This document shows, piece by piece, positions 15,336 through 23,626 of a stretch of DNA of 34,593 bases (positions within the stretch are counted from its first letter, which is position 1; every line of letters begins with the position of its first letter). Under the pieces are notes generated by a model, which saw only the letters and a program-made list of their open reading frames with translations, was not told the DNA's origin and ran no database searches. The DNA is from a virus: positions 1 through 34,593 of the IMG/VR virus record IMGVR_UViG_3300024999_000258; one strand, 5' to 3'. The position numbers were made by a program, and so were the translations under genes.

Positions 15336-15374
15336 TGTGCTACCATGCCTGTTCAGGACTTATATGGTAGCACA
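15336..15374 (-). terminator. Hairpin after the HU-like gene
   Basis: TGTGCTACCAT and ATGGTAGCACA pair perfectly over 11 bp, with an inner CCTG/CAGG. It starts 26 bases after the stop codon of the HU-like gene. There is no clear T tract, so it may instead protect or process the transcript. A smaller GGTCT/AGACC hairpin lies at about 15270, before the YonK-like gene. Confidence 0.5.
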
Positions 15375-15399
15375 ATATTTATAATTTAAGGATTAATTA

Positions 15400-15681
15400 C
15401 TACTTTACAGCTTCCTTAAACAATTTCCCTGCACTGAAACTAACACGGAAAGAGTCTTCTGAAGTCCATTTTTGACCTTTACGATCTCCAAATTGAATTG
15501 TACCCTCTTTACCCTTAGTGGCTTGTTTCTCCCAGTTTCCGAATCCCACTAATTGCACCTTAGAGCCTTTTGCTACTTCTGTAATTACAGTGGATGTAAA
15601 TGCTGTTAGAAATGCCTCAGTGTCTTTTTTGGATTGACCTGTGGTCTCAGAAATTGCGGAAATTAATTCTTGTTTGTTCAT
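15400..15681 (-). CDS. HU-family DNA-binding protein
   Basis: The 93 residues fit the HU/IHF fold from end to end. The helical N-terminus is MNKQELISAISETTGQSKKD, and the turn VQLVGFGNWEKQ corresponds to V-L-x-GFG-x-F. The arm region follows, and the end FRVSFSAGKLFKEAVK matches the family's F-x-P-G-K-x-(L/F)-K-x-x-V. The arm tip lacks the usual R-N-P tripeptide and instead reads TIQFGDRKGQKW, so DNA bending may differ from host HU. Such phage proteins help compact or organise DNA, and SPbeta carries a similar gene (yonN). The ATG at 15681 follows AAAAGGGGATATATTAAAAC. The 292-base gap upstream (15682-15973) has hairpins AATCTGA/TCAGATT and TTGTACTT/AAGTACAA, and no gene. Confidence 0.9.
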   Translation of the reverse strand: MNKQELISAISETTGQSKKDTEAFLTAFTSTVITEVAKGSKVQLVGFGNWEKQATKGKEGTIQFGDRKGQKWTSEDSFRVSFSAGKLFKEAVK

Positions 15682-15973
15682 GTTTTAATATATCCCCTTT
15701 TATTTTAATTTTTTATTTATTTTTACTATTGATTATTAGATATTTTATTGTTTAATCTGAAACCTTGTGAGTATCAGATTATGTGTTTAATATTGGTGCA
15801 TTGTACTTTTTTATTAAGTACAAAGACCTATCTTCAATGATTTGATTTTTTTACTAACAGAAATCCATTATTATAAATCTTCCCTCCTTGAATTAATTTA
15901 AAGAGGTGATAGAAAAACACTCTATACCTTGACTCCGTACAGCAATACAGACTGAGGGAGTATTATTTATATG

Positions 15974-17185
15974 TTACTTCTCAAACAACTCCGAAAATAT
16001 TCTAGAGGCATTACTTCTAACATCTTCTTCTAAATAAATACACCCAAATTCTTTAGCGCCCTTTAATTCGTTGCACATTTGAACTAAAGCATTATTCTCA
16101 GAAGAATCAATACAAGATTGTTTATAATCTCCTGCAAAATATATTCTAGATTTTTCACCCAACCTAGTGCCAATAAGTTTTAATTGTTTTTTTGTTAAAT
16201 CCGAACTTTCATCACATACAAAAACAGTATCATTATAAGTTGTCCCTTTGATATAAAAAGGAATTGTTGATTCTAATAACCCTCTAGAGATAAGTATTTG
16301 TAATTCTTGTTCTCCACCTTCTAAAGATTGAACAATCGGTTTAAAAAACATTTCTGTTTTCTCTTCGAAAGTTCCCTTAAGATACCCCACCTCTTTACCT
16401 TCACCAATTGCCTCTCTAATAGCTAAAAGTTTATTAAAATCGCCTTTATCAACTACCTGATGTAAACCCATTCTTACACATAGGTACGTTTTACCGCTCC
16501 CAATTTGCCCATTTACACAAACAATTTCAATACTTTTATCATTTAATAAATCTAAGGCACATCGTTGAAGGCTATTTTTACCTTTAATTACTTTTGAGTC
16601 AGGTAATTTTAATCCAACAAATTTCTTACCATTGAATCTATATTCATATGTTTTCTTTTCATCTGAATTATAAAGTATCAAATATTCATTGATTACAAAC
16701 TTATATTCATTAATTCCATTTTCAATGTCTGAAAATAGATTGTTTATAAAATCTGCATCCCCACTTAATTTTTTAAATCCTTTATAGATTGAAGATATCT
16801 CACTACCAAACTTCTCGCAAACTATCCCAATAGAATCACAAGTAAATCTAAATAAAATATCATTGCTCAACACCAAAATTTCACTATCTTTTACACATAA
16901 TTCTCGAATATTAGAGATTATCCTATTATCAACAATGTCTTTATCAAAACAATCAGGCATATTATATTTATTTTCACTAATAAAATAAACCACTTTGTCA
17001 TTATTAATTTCAATATCTCTACATGCCCGTCTTGAAAGATATTTCTTTTCCCCATTTTGACTATGTTTATTTTTCTCTAGTTCACGCAGAACATAACCAG
17101 TGACATAAACTTTATCATATTGTTCAAATATTTCTTTAGAATATTGCATTAAAACATTAGTGTCTGGCGAACACTTTTTAAGCAA
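15974..17185 (-). CDS. PIN-PhoH fusion ATPase (PhoH2-like)
   Basis: Residues 1-140 form a PIN ribonuclease domain: CSPDTNVLMQY with Asp8, VTGYVLRELEKNK, and ILVLSNDILFR with Asp109. Residues 200-403 form a PhoH ATPase: Walker A NGQIGSGKT (225-233), KGTFEEKTEMFFKP, Walker B VFVCDESSDLT (Asp325, Glu326), FAGDYKQ (350-356) and a terminal arginine near 390. PIN-PhoH proteins are RNA helicase-nucleases, and phages often carry PhoH genes. The start is TTG at 17185, ten bases after AAGGGA; no earlier start leaves the PIN motif intact with a better site. It lies 32 bases after the Vsr-type endonuclease gene, which may share its transcript. Confidence 0.9.
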   Translation of the reverse strand: MLKKCSPDTNVLMQYSKEIFEQYDKVYVTGYVLRELEKNKHSQNGEKKYLSRRACRDIEINNDKVVYFISENKYNMPDCFDKDIVDNRIISNIRELCVKDSEILVLSNDILFRFTCDSIGIVCEKFGSEISSIYKGFKKLSGDADFINNLFSDIENGINEYKFVINEYLILYNSDEKKTYEYRFNGKKFVGLKLPDSKVIKGKNSLQRCALDLLNDKSIEIVCVNGQIGSGKTYLCVRMGLHQVVDKGDFNKLLAIREAIGEGKEVGYLKGTFEEKTEMFFKPIVQSLEGGEQELQILISRGLLESTIPFYIKGTTYNDTVFVCDESSDLTKKQLKLIGTRLGEKSRIYFAGDYKQSCIDSSENNALVQMCNELKGAKEFGCIYLEEDVRSNASRIFSELFEK

Positions 17186-17217
17186 TAATAATCATTCCCT
17201 TGCTATTTATTTTATTA

Positions 17218-18156
17218 TTAATTTAAATAATTATTTAATATCTCTTCTATATTATCAAAGTCCCAGTACCATATTTCTAGAAGTTTAATATTATTATTTT
17301 TAGCGTATTCTTTTTTTAATTTATCATGTTCTTTTTGTTTTACTAGTCTCGCTTCTGCCAATTCTCTTGGCTCATCTTTATAATTCAATATAATTTGGTC
17401 ATGAAATTTTCCTTGATATTCAATTAATAAATTATATGTTTGTAAATAAAAGTCATACGATAAATTGCCACCACCTAAACCAAGTAAATTATTAAACATT
17501 TTTTGTGCTTGATAATTTATTTTATAAAACTTTAACCATTCACTAATTTTCATTTCTCCACGCGATTCTGCACATTCCGGGCAACCATTGCCGTTATTTC
17601 TATTATTAATTATGGCACTCCATTCATAACCGCATTCCTTACACTTCCACCAAACTTCTTTACCACTACCATAAGTCACATCATAGGGTGTTAAATCACC
17701 ATTTAACGTTGGATGCCATTCTTTTGCCAATTCTTGATTTTTAATTTCTAAACAGTTTGATAAACCAACTCTTTGACCAGAACAAAATGGGCAATTTTGA
17801 TCTTGTGAATAAATATTATTCCAACTTATATTAAATGTTTCTTTACAATTTTCGTTTTTACATTTCCATTGAAGTTTTTCTTGCGCATTTATGTATTCAT
17901 TGCTTAATAATTCAAATTGTTTATTATTTAATTCTAGCCACAATTTTATATTTTGGATTGTATATGGATTATACTTAATAAACTTCATAGGAGTTCTTTT
18001 TGATAAAAATATATTATAATAAGTTGTACTTAAATAATATCCTTCTGAATCTATTAAAGTTAATTTATTTGTTCCACAAATATAAATACTGTCTAATAAT
18101 TTATACCCCAATGATTCTATATAATCTTTGACCTCTTTATAGTTATATTTTTTCAT
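17218..18156 (-). CDS. Vsr-type homing endonuclease with zinc ribbons
   Basis: After an N-terminal unit (NPYTIQNIKLWLELNNKQF), two cysteine ribbons follow: CKNENCKETF with CPFCSG, and WWKCKECGYEWSAIIN with CPECAES. They are of the W-x-C-x-x-C-x-x-x-W type found in phage free-standing endonucleases. The C-terminal third has a Vsr-like PD-(D/E)XK nuclease: SRGEMKISEWL, LSYDFYL, LLIEYQGKFHDQ and a late LLEIWYWD. Acidic residues, Gln and His occupy the expected positions. The ATG at 18156 follows AAAGGAGAATTAA. A truncated paralogue lies at 1-438. It is placed between a small FYCYS-motif gene and PhoH, consistent with a mobile gene inserted near a conserved target. Confidence 0.85.
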   Translation of the reverse strand: MKKYNYKEVKDYIESLGYKLLDSIYICGTNKLTLIDSEGYYLSTTYYNIFLSKRTPMKFIKYNPYTIQNIKLWLELNNKQFELLSNEYINAQEKLQWKCKNENCKETFNISWNNIYSQDQNCPFCSGQRVGLSNCLEIKNQELAKEWHPTLNGDLTPYDVTYGSGKEVWWKCKECGYEWSAIINNRNNGNGCPECAESRGEMKISEWLKFYKINYQAQKMFNNLLGLGGGNLSYDFYLQTYNLLIEYQGKFHDQIILNYKDEPRELAEARLVKQKEHDKLKKEYAKNNNIKLLEIWYWDFDNIEEILNNYLN

Positions 18157-18202
18157 TTAATTCTCCTTTTATAGTAAATTTTTTAAAGTAAATAAAATAT
18201 AG

Positions 18203-18391
18203 TTATTTAAAACTATTCCGTTCAAGTTGATATTTTAAATGAAAATATTCATCTAACTCTGGTGTATTATTAAAAACCCAAAATTTTTTATTTGTTTTAT
18301 TATTTATACCTACATGTAAATACTTAAATTCATTATGTAACAATGCTCTTTTTAAAATGGGAGAGTAACAGTAAAATAAATTATTATTCAT
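18203..18391 (-). CDS. Small FYCYS-motif protein (62 aa)
   Basis: From the ATG at 18391 (AAGGGA seven bases upstream) the protein reads MNNNLFYCYSPILKRALL, then a G-I-N-N-K-TNKKFWVF stretch and LDEYFHLKYQ. These blocks match the 56-residue protein at 487-657 in order and spacing. An in-frame GTG at 18397 is possible but too close to the ribosome site. I see no catalytic or membrane motif; it may belong with DUF5659-type phage proteins. A Vsr-type endonuclease gene follows 46 bases downstream, as it does at the left end of the window. Confidence 0.7.
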   Translation of the reverse strand: MNNNLFYCYSPILKRALLHNEFKYLHVGINNKTNKKFWVFNNTPELDEYFHLKYQLERNSFK

Positions 18392-18402
18392 AAACACTTC
18401 CC

Positions 18403-18639
18403 TTATTGTTCAAACATATACATTTGATTAGATTTAACAGTAATTATATCAATCAATTCTTCATATTTTGAATTCAATAATTTATTATAGATAGATGGAG
18501 TTACGTATCTCTGTTTTTTATTTTTCCCACCATATTTACCAGTGACCACCAAACTGTCACCATAGTTTCCTTTTTTATTTAATTTGATTATTTTTCGTTC
18601 AATTATTAGTTCCATTTCTTGTTTTGTGATTTTTTCCAA
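18403..18639 (-). CDS. Hypothetical basic protein (78 aa)
   Basis: I do not recognise this protein. It has a helical start (KQEMELIIERKIIKLNKKG), a Gly- and Lys-rich middle (VVTGKYGGKNKKQRYVTPS) and a helical end. The net charge is positive, which suits nucleic-acid binding but does not show it. The start is weak: TTG at 18639 lies 16 bases after AAAGGAG, longer than usual, and an internal ATG (MELIIERK) has no ribosome site. It is the first gene after the 439-base structured gap and is followed by the FYCYS-motif gene. Confidence 0.6.
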   Translation of the reverse strand: MEKITKQEMELIIERKIIKLNKKGNYGDSLVVTGKYGGKNKKQRYVTPSIYNKLLNSKYEELIDIITVKSNQMYMFEQ

Positions 18640-19078
18640 TGTTTTGTTATTGATGCTCCTTTTAGTTTGGAGTTTATTGTTTTGTTTTTATATATTATAA
18701 ATGTGCTATCGACCAAAACACATTAATAAACTGTTTGATAAGGAGAGTGGGAACTTATTTGTCCCTTCACTCTCCAGTTCTTCTCATATGCTGTTGGTCA
18801 ACACCTATCTACTTTTTGGTTATAAGTAGGGGTTGAGTGGTGTTACAGCATATGTGTCTAATAATCAAAGCGACCAAACTTTTGATATTAGACTGAGTAG
18901 AATTATGTGGGAAACTAAGATGTCAATTTGTATTATCTGTAACCATTACTTCGATAATACATGCCAAATTGTCTTCAAGTCCTATTGGCAAAACTCGATA
19001 GATAATTTTAAGCAAAGTTTTCTACTAATATAGCCAATTGTGTATGATTTAGTTAGTAAGGAAAGTGGGATTGTAAAT
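18640..19078. ncRNA. Gene-free region dense in inverted repeats; possible structured RNA
   Basis: No credible gene fits here. Six inverted repeats follow one another: AATGTG/CACATT (18700-18724), GGAGAGTG/CACTCTCC (18742-18775) and CATATGCTGT/ACAGCATATG (18785-18854, with inner TCAAC/GTTGA pairing). Next come GTCTAATA-ATCAAAG with CTTTTGAT-ATTAGAC (18856-18893), CAATTTGTATTATC with GATAATAC and CAAATTG (18924-18971), and ATTGGC/GCCAAT with nested AAAACT/AGTTTT (about 18984-19035). Contiguous helices over 330 bases suggest a folded RNA, but several repeats are symmetrical, so the strand is not determined. A -10 box on the minus strand (18694-18699) could start the downstream operon. A 66-codon frame on the plus strand crosses the repeats and is not convincing. 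Confidence 0.4.
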
Positions 19079-19885
19079 TTATTTATTACCTTTAGCACAT
19101 TTGGTACAAAATTTTTGCTTGTTATTTGTTTTATAAATTACTTCACCACATTTTTCACAATAAGACCTCATTTTAATTATTTTTAGTGTTTTATTTTTCC
19201 CTATATCTGTTCTAAAATTTGTAATTATTTCGTTTAATTCAAACAAACATTCTCGCCAATTTGTTAAATTACGTATATTTAATGCAGTTTGATGTGAAAT
19301 ATTAAATTTACTTTCTATAGTATTTATATCTATTCCGTTCGACATATCTGTTTTAATTAACATTACTGCATCAATATCTAATCTTGATTTTTGAGTATTC
19401 ACAAAACTAGTAATTTTTTCATTCAATTCAGGCAAAATATAATCCCAACTAATTAAATATTTAATTGTATTTATAGTTCCGTCAGGTATACTATATTTTA
19501 TTGCAATTTCTTTTACATCAACACCATATGATAAATCATATTTTATTCTCATTACTGTATCTTCATCAATTTTTGCTCCTGGTTTTCCAACTATTTTGCA
19601 AATATTATATCCTATATTTACATCACATACTTTTAGTGAATTTATCCAATCCTGTTCTCTTAGACGTAGAACTTCTATTAAACATTCTTCTACTACTTCA
19701 AACTTAAAATTATCTTCTCCATATTTATTCCAAGCCCTTTGAAGATGGATATTCTCGTGTTTACCTGCTTTTAATTTATATTTATGTATACTAATTCTAT
19801 TTTTTATATTATAACTAGATCCTATATAAAGTTTGTTATTAATCAAACAAACAATTTTATATACTCCTACGATAAGTTCTAACAC
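19079..19885 (-). CDS. GIY-YIG homing endonuclease with tandem helix-turn-helix units
   Basis: The first 85 residues are a GIY-YIG nuclease: GVY at 7-9, YIG at 20-22, Arg30, the AWNKYGEDNFKFEVVEEC segment and Glu77 in LREQDWINSL. Two matching DNA-binding repeats follow, each starting D-(E/I)-D-x-V-M-x-IK-x-D-(L/M)-S and ending in a W-x-x-x-L-x-ELNE-(K/I)-I unit. The C-terminus is a zinc finger, YCEKCGE with FCTKCAKG. This order (nuclease, linker, repeated HTH, zinc finger) is typical of phage homing endonucleases. The start is GTG at 19885; the ribosome site is weak. It follows the RNA polymerase operon and precedes the structured region. Confidence 0.9.
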   Translation of the reverse strand: MLELIVGVYKIVCLINNKLYIGSSYNIKNRISIHKYKLKAGKHENIHLQRAWNKYGEDNFKFEVVEECLIEVLRLREQDWINSLKVCDVNIGYNICKIVGKPGAKIDEDTVMRIKYDLSYGVDVKEIAIKYSIPDGTINTIKYLISWDYILPELNEKITSFVNTQKSRLDIDAVMLIKTDMSNGIDINTIESKFNISHQTALNIRNLTNWRECLFELNEIITNFRTDIGKNKTLKIIKMRSYCEKCGEVIYKTNNKQKFCTKCAKGNK

Positions 19886-19970
19886 CTTACTTTCAATTAT
19901 TATTATATATCATTAGTTAAAGAAACATAAAAGAGTTTCAAACCATTGATACACTAGGGTTACAAGGTTT

Positions 19971-20798
19971 TCAAAGAACTTCACATAAATCTTCATTCCC
20001 TTTATTTCTTGTCTTATTCATACTTTTTCTTTGCCATATTAATTGTTTTTCTCTTAAACATTTTTTACAATATTTATGATTTTTACCTGTTTTCTTGACC
20101 AACTCTTTACATCCTTCATTTTCACATTTTATCACACCATTTGCCTTATTATAATAATCCAAGTAATAACCAATATTATCAAAATCACTTATAGAAAATG
20201 CAACATCTCCTTCTTGTTTACAATTCTTAATATAATCCAAAAGAATAGTTCCTTTATGAATTATTGTAACTAATTCTAACTTCTCAAGAGAATTTATAAC
20301 TTCATCATTTAAAAGAATTTTTAATGGTATATTTGATATCTTTTTTATGTTATTATATTTCTTAACACCTCCTTTAAAATATGACATATTATACTCCTCT
20401 CCTTCATGTCTATATTCAAAAATCATTTTATTTAATCTTAACTGAACTAAAAAAGTAAACATAACTTTTTTGTATTCCTGATTAATATCTAAAGAATTAA
20501 TATAATCAAGCTCTAATTTATAAATATCAACCTTAGATATGGAAATTAGTTTTTGATCTTTTTTCCCTCCATTATTCAATGCTCTATTTATTGTTTTATA
20601 GAACTTTTCTTTTCTGAAATTAGGAATATGTTTTCTACAAAACTCATATATTTTAAATTCACGTTCTTTTGGTTTTAATTCTAATACATCCCTATAATAT
20701 AAAACTAATAATCTTAATTCTGTCGCAAAATATTTTGTTAAGAACCCCTTCTCATATACCTCTTCTGCATAAGCCAATTCATTATATTTATATTCCAT
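19971..20798 (-). CDS. Zinc-finger protein overlapping the RNA polymerase gene
   Basis: The protein is unfamiliar to me. Its long N-terminal part is helical (YRDVLELKPKEREFKIYEF, then HIPNFRKEKFYKTINRAL). A probable winged-helix or beta part follows (GTILLDYIKNCKQEG and FSISDFDNIGYYLDYY). The C-terminus has a zinc finger (CENEGCKELV with YCKKCLREKQ) and a basic tail. The start is probably ATG at 20798, with ATG 20804 as alternative; AAAGGAG lies just upstream. It overlaps the last codons of the polymerase gene by about 11 bases, which indicates coupled translation. A role with the polymerase, for example as a specificity or regulatory factor, is inferred from this coupling only. The 85-base gap after it has no feature. 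Confidence 0.7.
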   Translation of the reverse strand: MEYKYNELAYAEEVYEKGFLTKYFATELRLLVLYYRDVLELKPKEREFKIYEFCRKHIPNFRKEKFYKTINRALNNGGKKDQKLISISKVDIYKLELDYINSLDINQEYKKVMFTFLVQLRLNKMIFEYRHEGEEYNMSYFKGGVKKYNNIKKISNIPLKILLNDEVINSLEKLELVTIIHKGTILLDYIKNCKQEGDVAFSISDFDNIGYYLDYYNKANGVIKCENEGCKELVKKTGKNHKYCKKCLREKQLIWQRKSMNKTRNKGNEDLCEVL

Positions 20799-23613
20799 CA
20801 ACATCAATCTCCTTTAATGAATAATTGATTTCCAAGTATTTAATATCTCCATCTTTTTTAGGGAAGGGGAATAATATTTTACCAGAACATTTCTCTTTAA
20901 CATTTTGATATATATATTTACCATATGTTCCCCATAAAATATCTTTGTTTGAACTTGGTTTTTCTACATAAAAATAATCTAACAAAACATTAGTAACTAA
21001 ATATACGTCACTACATACATTATTGATTTTATTTTCTAAAGTATCATTATCTACTTTAAATTCTCTAATTTCATCTTCGCTGTAATCATTGTCATTATTT
21101 ACATCATCTACTTGATTTAATTTATCATATTTAACTCCAACAATATGTTCCTTTAAAACTTCTATAATTGTATTATATTGTTCATCCGAATAAGGATGAT
21201 CATCATTTTTATAGTTAGTTGTTATATCATCTAAACTTACTACCTTTATTTTAGAATTTATTTCAAAATTAATACCTTCAATGTATTTGCACAATAAATT
21301 CATAGGACTATCACTATAAGTTAATGGCATGTAATTATAAAAATTATTAATATACTGTTTTTGATCAATTGATACTCTTTTTAACTCTTTTAACTTACTG
21401 AAAGACATTTTGAATTTTTGATGACAAGTAATTTCATTCTCATCACAATATTTTCTATATCTACGATGTGTATTCTTGTACAAGTATTTAAAGAAATATG
21501 GATATTTACTCAATAAAGTATTATTATATAATTCTTTTTCCTTTATAATTTCTTCAGAATCTATAATATTTCCTGCTTCATCTTTTTCTATTTCTTGTTT
21601 ATGTATCCATAGTTTAGGTATTCCCTTAACATCTCTACCAATTTTTGCTTTATCAATTTGAGCCGATTGTGCTTTACAACATTGCTTCAATCTAGATAAT
21701 ATCAATTTATATTCTTCACTTTCTATGCCGTATTTTTTTTCTATATTTGGTAACAAAGCATATCCATTACTACTTTTATTGGTAATTGACCCAATTATTG
21801 ACCCAAATGAAAAAGTATCTGCAAGATACAAATCATTATCTGTAAGTAGTGTTTTTTTAGGTTTTGGAGGGGAGTATACTACTGGTAACTCATCTTTAAA
21901 AACCCCATTGATCATTTCTTGACTTGAAGTGGTAGCCAAAATATCATAATCTACATCTGCCCCACCAAAATTTACCACTTCATGACCATGATAATTCAAA
22001 ATTATGCCTAACTTACAATATTTGTACCATTTTTCTGTTTCTTTATCTTTTTTTAGATTCATAATTACATGTTCACTTCTATAAGTTAATGGCGATCTCA
22101 TTCCATTTACTTGTTTTACATTACGTTCGTTCCAATAATTAGAATAAAATTCTCCACTTTGAAGTAAACCAGTAACTTCTAATCCACAAACATGTTGCAT
22201 AAATCCGTAAGGATCATATACCAATACTTGGAAGTTTCCATTTGTAAATATGTCCCCCATACATCCGTTCTTGATTCTAATTTTAATTAATTCTTTAATT
22301 TTTGTCAGGATATATTTATCATTTTTCAAATCATGATTAATAATTAAACCTTTTATCCAATAATTATCACTACTTTTCAAATACTCCTTAATACTATATT
22401 CGTTATTATTTACCCCAAGTAAAAATAATAGCATATAATAGACATTATCGTAAGAAACTCCTGATATCCAATCAACAAATTGTTGTGCTAATTTCTCAAT
22501 ATTTTCTTGATTTAAATTTAATGTTTGGATAAATTGATAATTGAGTTTAAGAATATCTTTTGCGTGTTTTGGAGTATATTGTGATATACTCCAAAACAAC
22601 TTATTCTTATGACAATTATTAATATATGTATTTACATCTGGGAAACTATCCCACAATTTAAATTGTGATTCGGTTATTATTACTTCATAATCTCTCAGGT
22701 CTACTTTTATATAGTTTCCATCACTATCTTCATATATAGTATCAACTATATATTTTCCATCGTTAATTTCTTGGCAAAAATTATGTATGTCGAATACACA
22801 GAGCATTCCTTTCAAAAAATTCTGTCTCACACACCACTGGGATGGAACCCAATCTAATCCCAATTCCTTAGACCACGCCTCAGCTTGTTTTGGGCTTATT
22901 ATGCCCATTCCGTCCGTTCTATTCATCTCCATTTCAATTTCACGAATTTCTATATCATCATCAATATTCCATTCCTTTTCTATTACATAATTTGTTTTAA
23001 ATTTTTCAGTATTAATAAAATCCTTTACGACAATAAATTTTGGCTCACTAACTAAATAAGTAGAAGATCCAGCGAGTCCAAAATATGAATTAAATTTGCT
23101 CGGAGCATTTTCCTTATTTAAGTCTCTGCCATTATTCAATCTTTCTTTTAATTCTTCTAATATATCAATACAACAAAATACGACAGTAGAAACCCTTGCT
23201 TGACCAGCAGAGCAACTGGCCCTCCTATATAATTTACCATTAATCGTCAGCCCATCTTTGAATAGTTTCTTATAATGAGAAGGATGTTCTATAACTATTG
23301 TAATATAATCTGGAATAAACATAGTTCTATTTATTTTGTTTTGTATTTGAAAAATTCTATCTGAGTTTTCTTTTGAATTTTTTCTATTATTTCTTTTCTT
23401 TCTAACATTTCTTTCTTTGAACAATCTTTCTAATTTCTCATGCTTGATTATTCTCTTTCTTATGTCTCTTATACTTCTTAATATTTGATTATCAGCCAAA
23501 GCTATTACCTCCTTTACCTCCTTGGCTTTATCAAATGTAATATCAATGTTATAATTATATGCTTTCAACCTAGAAGACTTAAATTTATATGTATAAAATT
23601 GTCTATTAATCAA
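20788..23613 (-). CDS. Single-subunit RNA polymerase of the YonO/cellular-RdRP superfamily
   Basis: The 941-residue protein shows the ordered motifs of two-barrel RNA polymerases related to eukaryotic RdRPs (QDE-1), SPbeta YonO and the crAss-like phage enzyme. RASCSAGQARVSTVVF lies at 131-146. The first barrel motif TDGMGIISPKQAEAWSKE and PSQWCVRQNFLKGM span 233-270. MRSPLTYRSEH lies near 505. The catalytic loop GGADVDYD (550-557) supplies Asp553, Asp555 and Asp557. SAQIDKAKIG (650-659) matches the late D-x-x-K-x-G motif. The usual D-x-D-G-D is here D-V-D-Y-D, with Tyr in place of Gly. Length is close to YonO (about 900). The start is TTG at 23613, eight bases after GGAGG. It lies 13 bases after the CoiA-like gene. 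It is expected to transcribe phage genes; use of a DNA template is inferred from YonO. Confidence 0.85.
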   Translation of the reverse strand: MINRQFYTYKFKSSRLKAYNYNIDITFDKAKEVKEVIALADNQILRSIRDIRKRIIKHEKLERLFKERNVRKKRNNRKNSKENSDRIFQIQNKINRTMFIPDYITIVIEHPSHYKKLFKDGLTINGKLYRRASCSAGQARVSTVVFCCIDILEELKERLNNGRDLNKENAPSKFNSYFGLAGSSTYLVSEPKFIVVKDFINTEKFKTNYVIEKEWNIDDDIEIREIEMEMNRTDGMGIISPKQAEAWSKELGLDWVPSQWCVRQNFLKGMLCVFDIHNFCQEINDGKYIVDTIYEDSDGNYIKVDLRDYEVIITESQFKLWDSFPDVNTYINNCHKNKLFWSISQYTPKHAKDILKLNYQFIQTLNLNQENIEKLAQQFVDWISGVSYDNVYYMLLFLLGVNNNEYSIKEYLKSSDNYWIKGLIINHDLKNDKYILTKIKELIKIRIKNGCMGDIFTNGNFQVLVYDPYGFMQHVCGLEVTGLLQSGEFYSNYWNERNVKQVNGMRSPLTYRSEHVIMNLKKDKETEKWYKYCKLGIILNYHGHEVVNFGGADVDYDILATTSSQEMINGVFKDELPVVYSPPKPKKTLLTDNDLYLADTFSFGSIIGSITNKSSNGYALLPNIEKKYGIESEEYKLILSRLKQCCKAQSAQIDKAKIGRDVKGIPKLWIHKQEIEKDEAGNIIDSEEIIKEKELYNNTLLSKYPYFFKYLYKNTHRRYRKYCDENEITCHQKFKMSFSKLKELKRVSIDQKQYINNFYNYMPLTYSDSPMNLLCKYIEGINFEINSKIKVVSLDDITTNYKNDDHPYSDEQYNTIIEVLKEHIVGVKYDKLNQVDDVNNDNDYSEDEIREFKVDNDTLENKINNVCSDVYLVTNVLLDYFYVEKPSSNKDILWGTYGKYIYQNVKEKCSGKILFPFPKKDGDIKYLEINYSLKEIDVDGI

Positions 23614-23626
23614 TGATAAAACCTCC

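Noticed and set aside
18833-19033. A 66-codon open frame on the plus strand
   Set aside because: It crosses three inverted repeats, has no ribosome site that I can see, and opposes every other gene in the window. I treat the region as non-coding.
10413-19885. Group I introns around the homing endonuclease genes
   Set aside because: I looked for the conserved P7/S core near each gene and found none, and the flanking genes appear uninterrupted. A covariance search could overturn this.
19886-19970. GTTTGAAAC-like sequence suggesting a CRISPR repeat
   Set aside because: It occurs once, with no regularly spaced copies and no cas genes. It is ordinary A/T-rich spacer.
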